From Dugong dugon (lineage: Eukaryota > Chordata > Mammalia > Sirenia > Dugongidae): DNA of 64,000 bases. Position 1 is the stretch's first letter; the number at the start of each line of letters is the position of its first letter. The notes under the pieces are model-generated. The model saw nothing but the letters and a program-made list of their open reading frames with translations. It had not been told where the DNA came from and made no database searches. Shown here piece by piece: positions 34,541 through 44,926 of this stretch. Position numbers and translations under genes: made by a program. The stretch is from assembly GCA_030035585.1 (NCBI GenBank), contig CM057481.1, positions 61,327,128 to 61,391,127 of the forward strand. Reading direction: 5' to 3'.

Positions 34541-34745
34541 GTAGCTGTTGCTTCATGCCATCAAGTCCATTCCAATTCATAGCAACCCCATGTGACAGAG
34601 TAGAACTGCCCCATAGGGTTTTGTTGGCTGTAATCTTTACAGAGGCAGATCGCCAAGTCTTTCTTCCTGGAGCCGCTGGGTGGATTCAAACTGCCAATCT
34701 TTCAATTAGCAGCCGCGCGCTTAACCGTTGCACCACCAGGGCTCC
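34541..34745 (-). mobile_element. AfroSINE, long type
   Basis: Inverse head (GCACCACCAGGGCTCC) and tail (CATCAAGTCCATTCC), with TAATCTTTACAGAGGCAGAT in the middle. Confidence 0.9.
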
Positions 34746-35214
34746 TTTGAAGGGGCTACCACTGGCCAAATATGGGACAATTTGAACACAAAAATAGGTA
34801 CAGTAATGAATTATAAATTATTGAAATAATAGGAATTCATGAGTCAAGCTAATAACAACAAAAATAATAAATGAATAACTTTAACATGTGGAAGAAGGGA
34901 GAGCTCTACGTTAACACAGGAGAATCTGGAGGGAGTGTTGGAGTTAGGAAATCATTTTGCAACCAACATGTAAAAATTCAATCAAGCAATGGTTCCTAAA
35001 ATCTAGGAGGAAATTCTGATGAGGAATAAGATATTTGCATGGTCCTAAAGTATCTCCAGATAATAATTTATTAGATACAAGGGGGGGGGGGGGGAACCAA
35101 ACAAACAGTGGAGAAATTTGGCAACAGCTTGACTAGGCAAACAGAATTTACATCACCTATGAGGTATGTGCATTGTGGGTATTCAGATGTGATACCCTGA
35201 GAAAGGCACATTAT
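34746..35214. other. Intron 9 stretch with a G-run
   Basis: AT-rich DNA with a 14-base G-run at about 35081-35094. It may be part of the L1 to its right, but I cannot confirm this. Confidence 0.45.
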
Positions 35215-35692
35215 CATTTATGTAGTATTCTGGCCAAGAACACATAACTCTTAAATCTAATCACAAGAGAACATCAGACAAACACAAAGTTAAGGAACAG
35301 TCTATTAAACAAACAAAAAAAAGTGTGAAGGGAAGAACTATATTTATCAAAGACGAGAAAAAGAAGAGCTGGGAAAAATTTCCAGATTAAAGGAGGCAAG
35401 AGATAAATCAACTAAATGGAATACCTGACCCCAGGCTAGATCCTGGAAGTTATATTGGAAGGGGAGGGGGGGACCGCTATACAAAAAATTAGATCAATTG
35501 ACAAATTTGTAATATGAATGGTAAAGTAGATTAAAGTACTGTATTGATGTAAATTTATTAAGCTGACAATGGTACTGTGATTATGTAAGACTATTCCTAT
35601 TTATAGGACATACAACCTGAAATATTTTGGTACAAGATGGGAGCATGGCGTATGTAACTTACCCTCAAATGATTCAGGGGGAAAAAAAAAAG
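35215..35692 (+). mobile_element. Ancient L1 3' UTR (L1ME/MC-like)
   Basis: AATCACAAGAGAACATCAGA CAAAC, AGATTAAAGGAGGCAAGAGA, GATCCTGGA and TGATTATGTAAGACTATTCC ... CTCAAATGATTCAG follow the order of an old mammalian L1 3' UTR. Confidence 0.7.
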
Positions 35693-35914
35693 ACTAGACT
35701 GACACTTCCTTGAGGGTATACATATTTGGTCCTGCATCTCTATCCACCACAGTGTTTGACCCAAAGTAAACTCTCAAATGTTAGCTAAATGAATGAACAA
35801 ATTATGACCAAAAACTACAATTACGAAAGAATTTAACAGCAGAAAAAAGATCATTCTTCAAAGTGCTCAGAAGATAAGCTTTCCTATGGAAAAACTCCGT
35901 GACTGATTATTTGG

Positions 35915-36133
35915 GTACTTTGTGTTGGGCACTATCTTAAGGCACTTAATATGTATCACTGCATTAAATCCAACATCCCCGTGAGGTAAGTACTATTAAC
36001 ATTGTACACGATAGGAAACTGGCTTAGGGATGTCAAATAACTTGCCAAAGATCATACATACATTTAATAATTGGAAGGGCTAAAATTTGACTCCAGAGCC
36101 TAAGCTTTAAACCACCACATTATACTACCTCCA
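35915..36133 (+). repeat. MIR SINE, plus orientation
   Basis: GGGCACTATCTTAAGGCACT TAATATG, AGGTAAGTACTATTAAC, CTTGCCAAAGATCATAC and a TAAACCACCACATTATACTA CC end match MIR order well. Confidence 0.85.
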
Positions 36134-36156
36134 TAAAAGAGAAAAAACCAAATTAA

Positions 36157-36945
36157 CTATCCAACAGTACCCTCAGAAGTATTATGAATAATGTTGTCAC
36201 CCTGAAAGAGAACAGCAGACCATTGTAGACAGCAAATTAGGACAAGAACAGACCAAAGAGAAGGCACAGAACCTCAAGTAACACTCTCAGAAATCTGAGG
36301 AAATTTTTGAAGATAATGAAAAAACATAACAAAGAAGACAATCAATTAAGAGCAGAAGACAAACATCTAGTTCTTACTAAAGATTATAACGATTATAAAT
36401 ACCGGGGGGAGAGGCAAATAAATAAAGGGGGACAAGTATGGCCCCTGGATACCCTTTTAACTCGTACTGAAGTCACTCCTGAAGTTCACCCTTCAGCCAA
36501 ACATGAGACAGGCCTACAAAACAAACAATAATACACGTAGTTCAACCACGTGTACAAGACTAAATGAGCATACCAGCCCAAAAACGAAGATGAGAAGGCA
36601 GGAAGGGACAGGAAAGCTGGACGAATGGAAATGGGGAAACAGGGCGAGAATGGTAGAGTGTTGACATAGTGTGGGGTTCACCACCAATGTCACAAAACAG
36701 TATATGTACTAATCGTTTAATGAGAAATTAATCTGCTCTGTAAACTTTCACCTAAACTCGTAACCCACTGCTGTAGAGTTGATTCCAACTCGACAGCAAC
36801 CCCATAGGGCAGAGGAGAACTATCCTAAAGAGTTTCCAAGGAGCGGCTGGTGGATTTGAACTGCCAACCTTTTGGTTTGCAGTCATAGCTCTTAACTACT
36901 GTACCACCCGGGCTCCACTTTCACCTAAAGCACACATAGAACAGA
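36157..36945 (+). mobile_element. L1 3' UTR (elephant-type), interrupted by an AfroSINE
   Basis: GGACAAGAACAGACCAAAGA GAAGG, CCCCTGGATACCC and CAGCCAAACATGAGACAGGC match the 3' UTR copy at 58440-59130. The end CTTTCACCTAAA appears on both sides of the SINE at 36756-36917 as an exact duplication. Confidence 0.82.
36756..36917 (-). mobile_element. AfroSINE, short type, with exact 12-bp target duplication
   Basis: Full minus copy bounded by CTTTCACCTAAA on both sides (36744-36755 and 36918-36929). Confidence 0.93.
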
Positions 36946-36971
36946 CTCGACGGCAACAGGTTTTTGGGTTT
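36943..36971 (+). mobile_element. AfroSINE tail fragment
   Basis: Only AGACTCGACGGCAACAGG and the T-rich end remain. It is followed by an (AT)n run at about 36972-36989. Confidence 0.75.
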
Positions 36972-37001
36972 TATATATATATATATATAAAACAAAACAA
37001 A

Positions 37002-37164
37002 AACCAAACCCATTGCCATTAAGTCGATTCCGACTCATAGCGACCCCTTAGGACATAGTAGTACTACTGCCCCCATGGGGTTTCCAAGGAATGGCTGGTG
37101 GATTCAAACTGCTGACCTATTGGTTAGCAGCCAAACGCTTAACCACTGCATAACCACGGCCTCA
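37002..37164 (-). mobile_element. AfroSINE, short type
   Basis: Inverse tail CCCATTGCCATTAAGTCG ATTCC and inverse head AACCACGGCCTC. It faces the tail fragment at 36943 across an (AT)n run. Confidence 0.9.
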
Positions 37165-37700
37165 TATACATATAAACAAATGGAAAAACAAAACAAAACT
37201 TCTCTAGACCTTTAAAGGGACTTAATTGGAGAATAGCAGTGGTTAACATGTTCAAGGCAAAATTAATTAACACAGAACAATAATAAAGATATATCCTGGG
37301 AACAAATCCAAACAATTAAGAAAAATAAGATTCCAAAGCTTTCAAGCAGAAAAAGGATTGTAATCAAATAAACTTTAAAAAAAAAAAAAAAAAGGAAGAT
37401 TTGTCTTCTGAGATAACATAAGCTCAAAAAACTCTAGAGAAATGTTTCCAGAGTACAAAGAAAAAATTGTAACATAAAACATTATACTAAACCAAATTCT
37501 TGTGGCAGTCTGAAGGCCACAGTTACTTACAGATACGTAGGATCTCAGAAAATTTACAGCTGTCTTTTATAGGATCATAGCCAAGGCTGCAAAAGACTAG
37601 GGGTGATACAAGATTGGAATAAGTTGGAATTTATTGAGGAAATATATTTTTTTGCAAAGAAAAAGTGACAAGGTTTAAAGCCTGGAGTTAATTTAATTAT
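37165..37700. other. Intron 9 stretch, nothing recognised
   Basis: AT-rich DNA with a 19-base A-run at about 37375-37393. No gene or named repeat. Confidence 0.5.
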
Positions 37701-37701
37701 G

Positions 37702-37858
37702 GTAAACTCGCTGCCATGGAGTCAATTCTGACTCATAGCGATCCTATAGGGCAAAGCAGAACTGCCCTACAGAGTTTCCAAGGAGTGGATGGTAGATCTG
37801 AACTGCCAGCCTTTTGGTTAGCAGCGGTAGCTCTTAACCACTGGGATACCAGGGCTCC
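37702..37858 (-). mobile_element. AfroSINE, short type
   Basis: Inverse head (GATACCAGGGCTCCC) and tail (CGCTGCCATGGAGTCAATTC). Confidence 0.9.
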
Positions 37859-38437
37859 CAATCATGACAAAAAGGACTTTAAAAATAAAAAAAAAAAAAA
37901 AAAGCAAAAATTCACATTTCTACATTTTCAGTGCAGGTAGGAAGAGAAGAGGGAGTGCTAAATTTATATTTTCAACATTTATGATAACTATTAATGAAAT
38001 AAGATTCTGAACTGCAAATCACTGCAGGAAATAAAAGGGGCAGAAAAATAGAAAGGAAATCAAAAGAAAAATTTTGCCTTACAAGAACCAAGCATTTCAA
38101 TTACAACCATCAAAGTAAATAGTTTACTCTAGTAAACCTTTCAAAGGAGATATTTGAAATAACACAGAACCATCAAAAACCAAAAGATGTGAAAAGATAA
38201 CATTCAACTGGTGAACTAAAACCCTAAATGACCATTTAAAAATTTTTTTATCAATTTATTGAATCAACTAGTCAAAAAATTAAAGAAAACTGTCTTTAAC
38301 TAAATAAGCACAAATGTTACCCCTTAAAAAAGAAGTCACTGTGCAGGGGGGAGAAGTATACGGGAATTCTCTGTACTTTCTGTGAAATTCTTCAGTAAAC
38401 TAAAACTGCTCTAAAAAATAAACTGTATGTATATATA

Positions 38438-38613
38438 AGGAGCCCTGGTGGCACAGCAGTTAAGCACTCAACTGCTAACTGAAAGGTCATTAGTTGGAAC
38501 CCACCAGCCACTCTGCAGTAGAAAAACGTGGCCGTCGGCTTCCGGAAAGATTACAACCTTGGAAACTCCGTCTACAGGGTCGCTATGAGTCGGAAATGAC
38601 TGGATGGCAGTGG
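38438..38613 (+). mobile_element. AfroSINE, long type
   Basis: Head GGAGCCCTGGTGGCACAGCA and tail GTCGGAAATGACTGGATGGC. Flanked by TGTATGTATATATA and TGCATGTATATATA, probably a target-site duplication. Confidence 0.9.
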
Positions 38614-39034
38614 ACTGTGTGCATGTATATATATAAATATATACACACACATATTTAAAGTCAGTGTATTTCAAGCATAATAAAACATTTGCTGAAAAAA
38701 ATGAAAGCCACCCGGATTCAATTCTCTGTTTAAATACAATTAAACCAAAAATTAACATGCTTAAACATAACCTGGAAAAAAAGGATAAACAGCTATTAGA
38801 ATTCAGGTATAAAGTTACAAATACAAGTTTGAACGCAGCCAAAGCTATAAGCAAAGATAGATTGATAGTCTTAAAATACCCTTTTCCTTACGAAAGAAAA
38901 CGAATTACGACTTTTCTGATTCCAGAAGAGAGAGAAAGGCTCTATTGGAAGTGGAGGCAGAAGTAAAAATATATACATTTATCAAACAGCAGAATTATAA
39001 AACACATTCATAATTTTTTTTTCTTATCCCAAAA
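38614..39034. other. Intron 9 stretch with an unassigned open frame
   Basis: AT-rich DNA. A plus-strand frame of 100 codons (38664-38966) has no domain I recognise. It lies next to the GC-rich block and may be chance. Confidence 0.4.
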
Positions 39035-39720
39035 ATCGAGAGAGAGAAAGACCACGAACAAAACCACCTCCTTATCCGGACAGCGAACGAACCGGAACTA
39101 CCCGAAAGAGCAGGCGCAAGGCCATCACGGCTCTTCAGGCCCTCCTGCCCCTCCTCCCAGTCCGCCCCACCCGTGAGCACGGTTACCCGAAGGCTCTTTG
39201 TTTGGCAGGTAGAAAAGCCACCCCCTTCAAGGCCCCACCTCAAAGCCAGCTGCGGAATAGAACGTGCTGACTGACTGATCAGCCTAGAATCTTGTTGGGA
39301 AGCTTCTAGTTCAGGTGCTGGGGGTGGGGGAATGGGCAGGACATCAGTCCAGGGCTCCAGGTTCCTGTAGCGCCTCCTCCCACGCCTCCTCCCACGCCGC
39401 TGCACACCATCCCCAGGTGCCTGAGGCTCCTGATAAGACCACCCAGCTTTCGAGGACCCTGCACCGCCTCTGGTCTGTGAACAGTATGGAGGCTCCCCTC
39501 AGGCCAGCGCAGCAGCCTTCCCCTCCCTCCAGGCCACCACACCCTTTCCAGCTCCCTAGAAAACTTACTGGAGGCCACAGAGGCTCAGAGAGGGCCTCTC
39601 AACCTCACGACTCCAGCAGCCCCAGGAGCCTAGGCCTGGAGGCTATCCAGAGACCCTCTCCACAACCCCACTCCACCCAACCCCCTTTTAACACCTCACC
39701 CTTCAAGAAGCCAGTAAATA
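39035..39720. other. GC- and CpG-rich block, possible CpG island
   Basis: About 690 bp of GC-rich DNA in an otherwise AT-rich intron. CpG dinucleotides cluster at 39045-39185 (for example GGACAGCGAACGAACCGGAA), including an ETS-like CCGGAA. Overlapping open frames on both strands (for example 136 codons at 38995-39405 minus, 139 at 39315-39734 plus) follow from low stop-codon density, and none shows a domain. It could be an orphan or intragenic promoter, or an old GC-rich insertion. It is not an obvious repeat. Confidence 0.5.
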
Positions 39721-39760
39721 GAAAGGGAAAATGAGACCAAGGCAGCAAGAAACAAACAGA

Positions 39761-39911
39761 AAACTAAACCCCCTGCTGTCCAGTGGATTCCAACTCATAC
39801 ATAGCAATCCTGTAGGACAGAGAAGAACTGCCCTTAAGGATGCTGGTGGATTCCAACATTCGACCTTCTGGTTAGCAGCCAATCTCTTAACCACTGCACC
39901 ACCAGGGCGCC
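39761..39911 (-). mobile_element. AfroSINE, short type
   Basis: Inverse head (GCACCACCAGGGCGCC) and tail (CTGTCCAGTGGATTCCAAC). It marks the right edge of the GC-rich block. Confidence 0.88.
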
Positions 39912-40808
39912 AAAGAGTAAGAGAAGCGAAGTAAAAGGAACTAGGTCTTTAAATGGCACAGGAGTATGCACTGCAGCAGCTAGTGTCGTAACTCACAGCA
40001 GAAGCAGATAAATTCATAAAGCAAGCAGAGAACTCTTTGTAGGTATTAACTTGCAACAGTTAAACTGCAGACAGCCGACCAGAAAATTTTAATGAGGAAG
40101 TTCTGTATTTTAGAAATAACTGGGTTGACAACCCATTTATTACAGATCTGTGCCACAATGGTGAACCTGTGAAAAAAGATTTAAAAGCTTATTGAGTGAC
40201 ACTTCATTAAATCCACTGTTCACAGATTGCTTGCAGGCACTTTTTTCATCCTAAACTAGTAAACAAGGTTCTGGCATCATCAATACTATTTTTATACCAA
40301 TACTTATACAAAAAGCAGTCTCTGTATCAGGCCTTTTAATCTAGAGTCCTTAGTTTCTTAGGATCTATATCCTAACAAAGTGAAAAACAGACAAAAAAAT
40401 ATTTCTTAATTACTACAGGGAGAATAAGCCCTTGTTACTCAAGTTAGTATAGTATGAGGGCACTGGGAGACAGCATATCGGAATATTATGGGACAGGAAA
40501 CCTGAGTTTTAGTCCTATCTGCTTGTAGAAATAAGTAAACTTGCACAATTAACCACTAGGCCTCTCATGAACTCTCAGTTGAGAATTTATTAGTGTACTT
40601 GTAAAGTGTAGATGTCAAAGGAAGCACGGCACTACTTTTAAGATAGATTAGTCCTTTTAGAAAACATTCAAAGAAAGGTGACAGTAAATACTATTTGTGA
40701 ATATTTTCCAAACAGAAAAAAATTTATTGAGTCAGTTGAGAATTAAAGGTAAACTTTAGTTATTTTACTTTTGACTTCTTCTGTATACAAATAACTCTAA
40801 AATGTATT
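39912..40808. other. Intron 9 stretch, nothing recognised
   Basis: AT-rich DNA without a named repeat or frame of note. Confidence 0.5.
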
Positions 40809-40810
40809 GT

Positions 40811-40878
40811 TGCTTGTTGTTTGGGACTGTCCAGTCGATTTCCGACTCACAGTGACCCCATGTGACAGAGCAGAACTG
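40811..40878 (-). mobile_element. AfroSINE tail fragment
   Basis: CCAGTCGATTTCCGACTCAC AGTGACCCC identifies an inverted 3' part. The head is missing. Confidence 0.8.
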
Positions 40879-41121
40879 TTGTTCTCATTTTATAATACTT
40901 TTTTCCCTTAAATTTTATTTATTTTATTGTTGTTGAGAATATACACAGCGAAACATATACCAATTCAACAGCTTCTACATACACAATTTAGATTATGTTC
41001 GAGTTGTATAACCATTCTCACCCTCCTTTTCTAAGTTGTTCCTCCTTCATTAACATAAACTCACTGACCACTAAGGTTTCTATCAATCTTTCCAGTTGCT
41101 GTTGTCAATTGGATCTCAGAT

Positions 41122-41284
41122 AAAACCAAAAACCTGTTGCAGTCAACTTAATTCTAACTCACAGCAACCCTACAGGACAGAGTAGAACTGCCCCCATAGG
41201 GCTTCCAAGGAGCGGCTGGTGGGTTTGAAATGCCGACCTTTTGGTTAGCAGCGGAGCTCTTAACCACTGTGCCACCAAGGCTCT
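41122..41284 (-). mobile_element. AfroSINE, short type, with target duplication
   Basis: Full minus copy inside the L1 3' UTR. GGATCTCA occurs on both sides (41111-41118 and from 41285). Confidence 0.92.
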
Positions 41285-43246
41285 GGATCTCACATAGATG
41301 GTTCTTAAAAGAGCAGAATGCTCAAGGTGGGCCTTTTTTACAAACTAAACTACTGTTCGGTTTTAAGATGACTTCAGGGGATATTTCTGGTTTAAGGTTT
41401 AAAGACTACTTCAGAGCAATAATTTCAGGGATTCATCTACCCTCCACGGCTCTAGAAAGTGAGAATCCATGAGAATTTGAAATTCGGTCCTGCATTTCCC
41501 CCCTTTTGATCAGGATTCTTCTATGGAATCTTAGATCGAAATTTCAGTAACAGTAGCCGGGCACCATCCAGTTCTTGGTCTCATAGCAAAGAAGGCAGTT
41601 GTTCATGGAAGCAATTAGCCACACATTCCATATCCTCTTCCTATTCCTGACTCCTCTTCTTCCTCTGTTGCTCCAGGTGAACAGAGACCAACTGTTGTGC
41701 CTTGGACAGCAGCTTACAAGCTTTTAAGACCCGAGGCAGTATACAAAGAAGTAGGAGGTAGAACAGACGCAGTAAACAAATTATTACGTCAATTAACTGG
41801 TATGTCCCATGAAACCATGACCCTAAACCTCCAAACCAAGGAACCAAATCCCATGAGGTGTTTGGTTGTACATAAGCAGCCTCAGCAGCTACTCTTTTTT
41901 CTTTTTTTTTTTTGTCATTGTAAATATATCACACAACTTTCGCCAATTCAACTTTTCACAGGTGTACAACTTACTGACAGCAATTATAGTAATCGACTGT
42001 GCAACCCTACCCTTAGTCAATGTGATCTTTCCATCACTGTTAATTTCCCTTACCTTGCTCACTCTCACCCCTAGTAACCATTAACAGACTTTAGTCTCTA
42101 TACATTTGCTTTTTTATATAAGTGAGGTCATACAATATTTGTCCTTTTGTGATTGGCTTATTTCACTCAGCATAATGTCTTCAAGCTCCATCCAGACTGT
42201 AGCATGTATCAAGACTTCATTTCTCCTACTGGCTGAGTAGTAATCTATTGTATGTAAGTACTACATTTTGTTTACCCGTTCATCTGTTGATCAGCATTTA
42301 GGTTGTTTCCACCTTTTGGATATTGTGAATACTGCTGCAATGAATATTGATACAAAAGACTCTTTTTGAGTCTCTGCTTTCAAGTTTTTTGGGTATATAC
42401 CTAGGCATGGAATTGCTGGGTCACATGTTACTTCTATTTTTAGTTTTTTTGAGGAACTGCCACACTGTCTTCCATAATAGCTGGACCACTTTGCATTCCT
42501 ACCAGCAATGGATAAGGGTTCCAATTTTCCCACATCCTCACCAACATTTGTTTTTGTTTTTCCCTTCATCTTAGCCAACCTACTAGGAATGAAAAGTATC
42601 TCACTGTGGTTTTGATTTGCATCTCTCTGATGGCTAATGACACTGAGCTTCTTTTCATGTGTTTGGTGACCATTTGAATATCCTCTTTGGTGAAATGTCT
42701 ATTCAAGTCCTTTGCCCAATTTATGATTAGGTTGTTTGTCTTTCTGTTAAGTTGTCCAAGTTTTATATACAGGTTATTAGATTCTTGTTGGATGTATGAT
42801 TTCTGAAGATATTGTCCTGGCTGGGAGCTTGTCTTTTCAGTTTTTGGCCAAGTATTTTGATGAACGAACGTTTTTTTAAATTTTTATGAGGTTCCATTTA
42901 TTTATTTTGTCTTTTGCTGTTTGTGCTGTTGTTATTATATTAGATAATCTATTGTTGGCTAGGCCTGGTAACGTTGCCCCTACTTGTTCTTCCAAGAATT
43001 TTATAGTTTTAATTTGTACATTTAGGTCCTTAATCCATTTGGAATTTGCTTTTGTGTATGGTGTGAGGCATGGATCCTGTTTCATTTTTCTGCATGTGGA
43101 AATTCAGTTTTCTCAGCACCATTTATTGAAGAGACTCTTCTTTCTCCATCAAATGGACTTAGCACTCTTGTCAAAAATCAGTTGATCGTGGATGTGTGGG
43201 TTTATTTCTAGACTCTGAATTCTATTCCATTTGTCTACATGTCTGT

Positions 43247-43412
43247 TGGAAACCCTGGTGGCGTACTGGTTAAGTGCTACAGCTGCTAACCAAAAGGTCA
43301 GCAGTTTGAATCCACAAGGTGCTCCTTAGAAACCCTATGGGGCAGTTCTACTATGTCCTATAGGGTCACTATGAGTCGGAATTGACTCGACGGCAATAGG
43401 TTTGGTTTTTTG
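43247..43412 (+). mobile_element. AfroSINE, short type, in L1
   Basis: Head GGAAACCCTGGTGGCGTACT, tail GAATTGACTCGACGGCAATA and a GGTTTGGTTTTTTG end. Opposite in orientation to its host L1. Confidence 0.92.
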
Positions 43413-43689
43413 TGGGGGTTATGCGTCTATTGTTATATTAGTACCAGGCTGTTCTGATTACTGTAGCTGTATAGTATGTTTTAAAATCAGGAAGTGTGAA
43501 GAACTTTGTTCTTCTCTTTCAAGACTGTTTTAGCTATTTGGGGCCTCTTGCCATTCCAAATGAAGTTGAGGATTGGTTTTTCTATTTCTGTAAAGAAGAC
43601 TGTTGGAATTTTGATCAGGATTACATGGAATCCACAGATCATTTTTGTGCAGTATTGACATCTTAACAATATTAAGTCTTCCAATCCGT

Positions 43690-43828
43690 GCCCATAGGAT
43701 TTTTTTGGCTATCATCTTCATGGAAGCACATTGCCAGGTCCTCCTCCTGAGAAGCCACTGGGTGGGTTTAAATTGCCAATCTTTCACCTAAGCAGCCAAA
43801 TGCTTAACCGCTGCACCACCAAGGCTCC
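43690..43828 (-). mobile_element. AfroSINE, long type, truncated
   Basis: The inverse head (CACCACCAAGGCTCC) and long-type middle are present. The element stops at CCCATAGGAT, lacking its tail. Confidence 0.82.
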
Positions 43829-44239
43829 TTTATTGTTGCTTACCTGGCATGATACAAACCTTGCCCCATTAAGTAGAATTGTCAACCAACCTGTAGAGTT
43901 TACAGAGCCTAACAGAGCCTTGGTAGATTCCTCAGATAGCACAGAGATCAGCAAGGAATAGCTCAGGGTCACAATGATGCAGATACAAAACTAAATGGAA
44001 GAAGGGCAAATCACTGACTAAAAGAATCATGGAAAAAATTAGGTCTGCAAATAGATCTTGAAAAGTGTCCCAACAATCAAAATGCTACTACATTTTATCT
44101 ATGGATTATAAATTAGTGGACTTTTAAAAATCTCCCAGCTCCCTCATGGGGATACCACCTCTTTCAGAGGGTTACTGGGAAGATTAAAGATAAATCATTC
44201 AAAAACTATTTCTAAGCCATGAAGCACCATACAAATGTT

Positions 44240-44715
44240 AGTTAATAAGTTCATAGCAGCATTATTTATAATAGCCCAAAAACGTAAACAGCCCAAATGT
44301 TCATCAACACATGATTCAATAAACAAATTGTGATAACTCGACTATTCAGCAATAAAAATCACTACTGATATACACAACATGGATGAATCTCAAAATAATT
44401 ACGCTGAGTTAAAGAAGCCACACCAAAAGAAGAATATATACTCTATGATGTCATTTACATAAAATTCTAGAAAATGCAAACTAATCTATAGTGACAGAAA
44501 ACAGATTGCCTGGGAAAGCAGGGCATGGGAGGTAGACAGTTAGAAAGGAAGGATTACCAGGGGGCACCAGAAAACTTCTGAGGGTGAAAGATATGTTCAT
44601 TTTCTTGATGGTGATGATGGTTTCATGGGTATATGCATGTGGCAAATTACAGACTTTAAATATGTGCAGTTTACTGAATATCAATTACACCTCAATAAAG
44701 TTGTTTTTTAAGAAG
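44240..44715 (+). mobile_element. L1 ORF2 end and 3' UTR
   Basis: AGCAGCATTATTTATAATAG CCC, ACAACATGGATGAATCTC and CTATGATGTCATTTACAT are typical L1 3' coding blocks. The end is TACACCTCAATAAAGTTG. 5'-truncated, about 100 nt from exon 9. Confidence 0.82.
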
Positions 44716-44811
44716 TTTGTGATAATGTATAGATTTGAATAGGTATTAGATTTGTCTGCTCTCTCTATAAAACATATAAATGATATTTTTCTTAAAAAAT
44801 AAAGAACTTAC

Positions 44812-44926
44812 TTTGCATTTCCAGCCATTGGTTGGTACGGATTTCATAACTGGTTGAAGACAAAAAGTATGATACCCTTTGTCACACGTATCACACACTA
44901 GCATCTTGCTATCTTCTCCCGATTGT
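44812..44926 (-). CDS. KMT2C: KMT2C exon 9: third PHD finger
   Basis: The exon is 115 nt, with acceptor TTTTTTAG|ACAATC and donor TGCAAA|gtaagt. It completes the Lys codon begun in exon 8 and ends in phase 0. It encodes QSGEDSKMLVCDTCDK, the GYHTFC His-Cys pair, and NGWKCK, whose final metal ligands come from the NCRIC start of exon 10. This is the core of the third PHD finger. I see no difference from the remembered human protein. The 3' end of an L1 (44240-44715) sits about 100 nt downstream of the donor in genomic position, so repeats come very close to this exon without touching its splice sites. Confidence 0.97.

Larger units (their letters stand above)
40880..43689 (-). mobile_element. 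L1 (3' UTR to ORF2 C-terminal part), minus orientation
   Basis: The left part is an inverted L1 3' UTR (TTGTTGTTGAGAATATACAC). From about 42090 the inverse of ORF2 follows: GTCCTTTTGTGATTGGCTTA TTTCACTCAGCATAATG, CTTTGCATTCCTACCAGCAA TGG and CATTTATTGAAGAGACTCTT C. The coding strand is minus and frames are broken into pieces. Two AfroSINEs (41122, 43247) lie inside and a third adjoins its right edge. Confidence 0.88.

Noticed and set aside
38995-39734. Overlapping open frames of 90-139 codons on both strands in the GC-rich block
   Set aside because: Frames overlap on both strands, contain no recognised domain, and are expected where stop codons are rare because of GC content. No splice or start context supports a gene.
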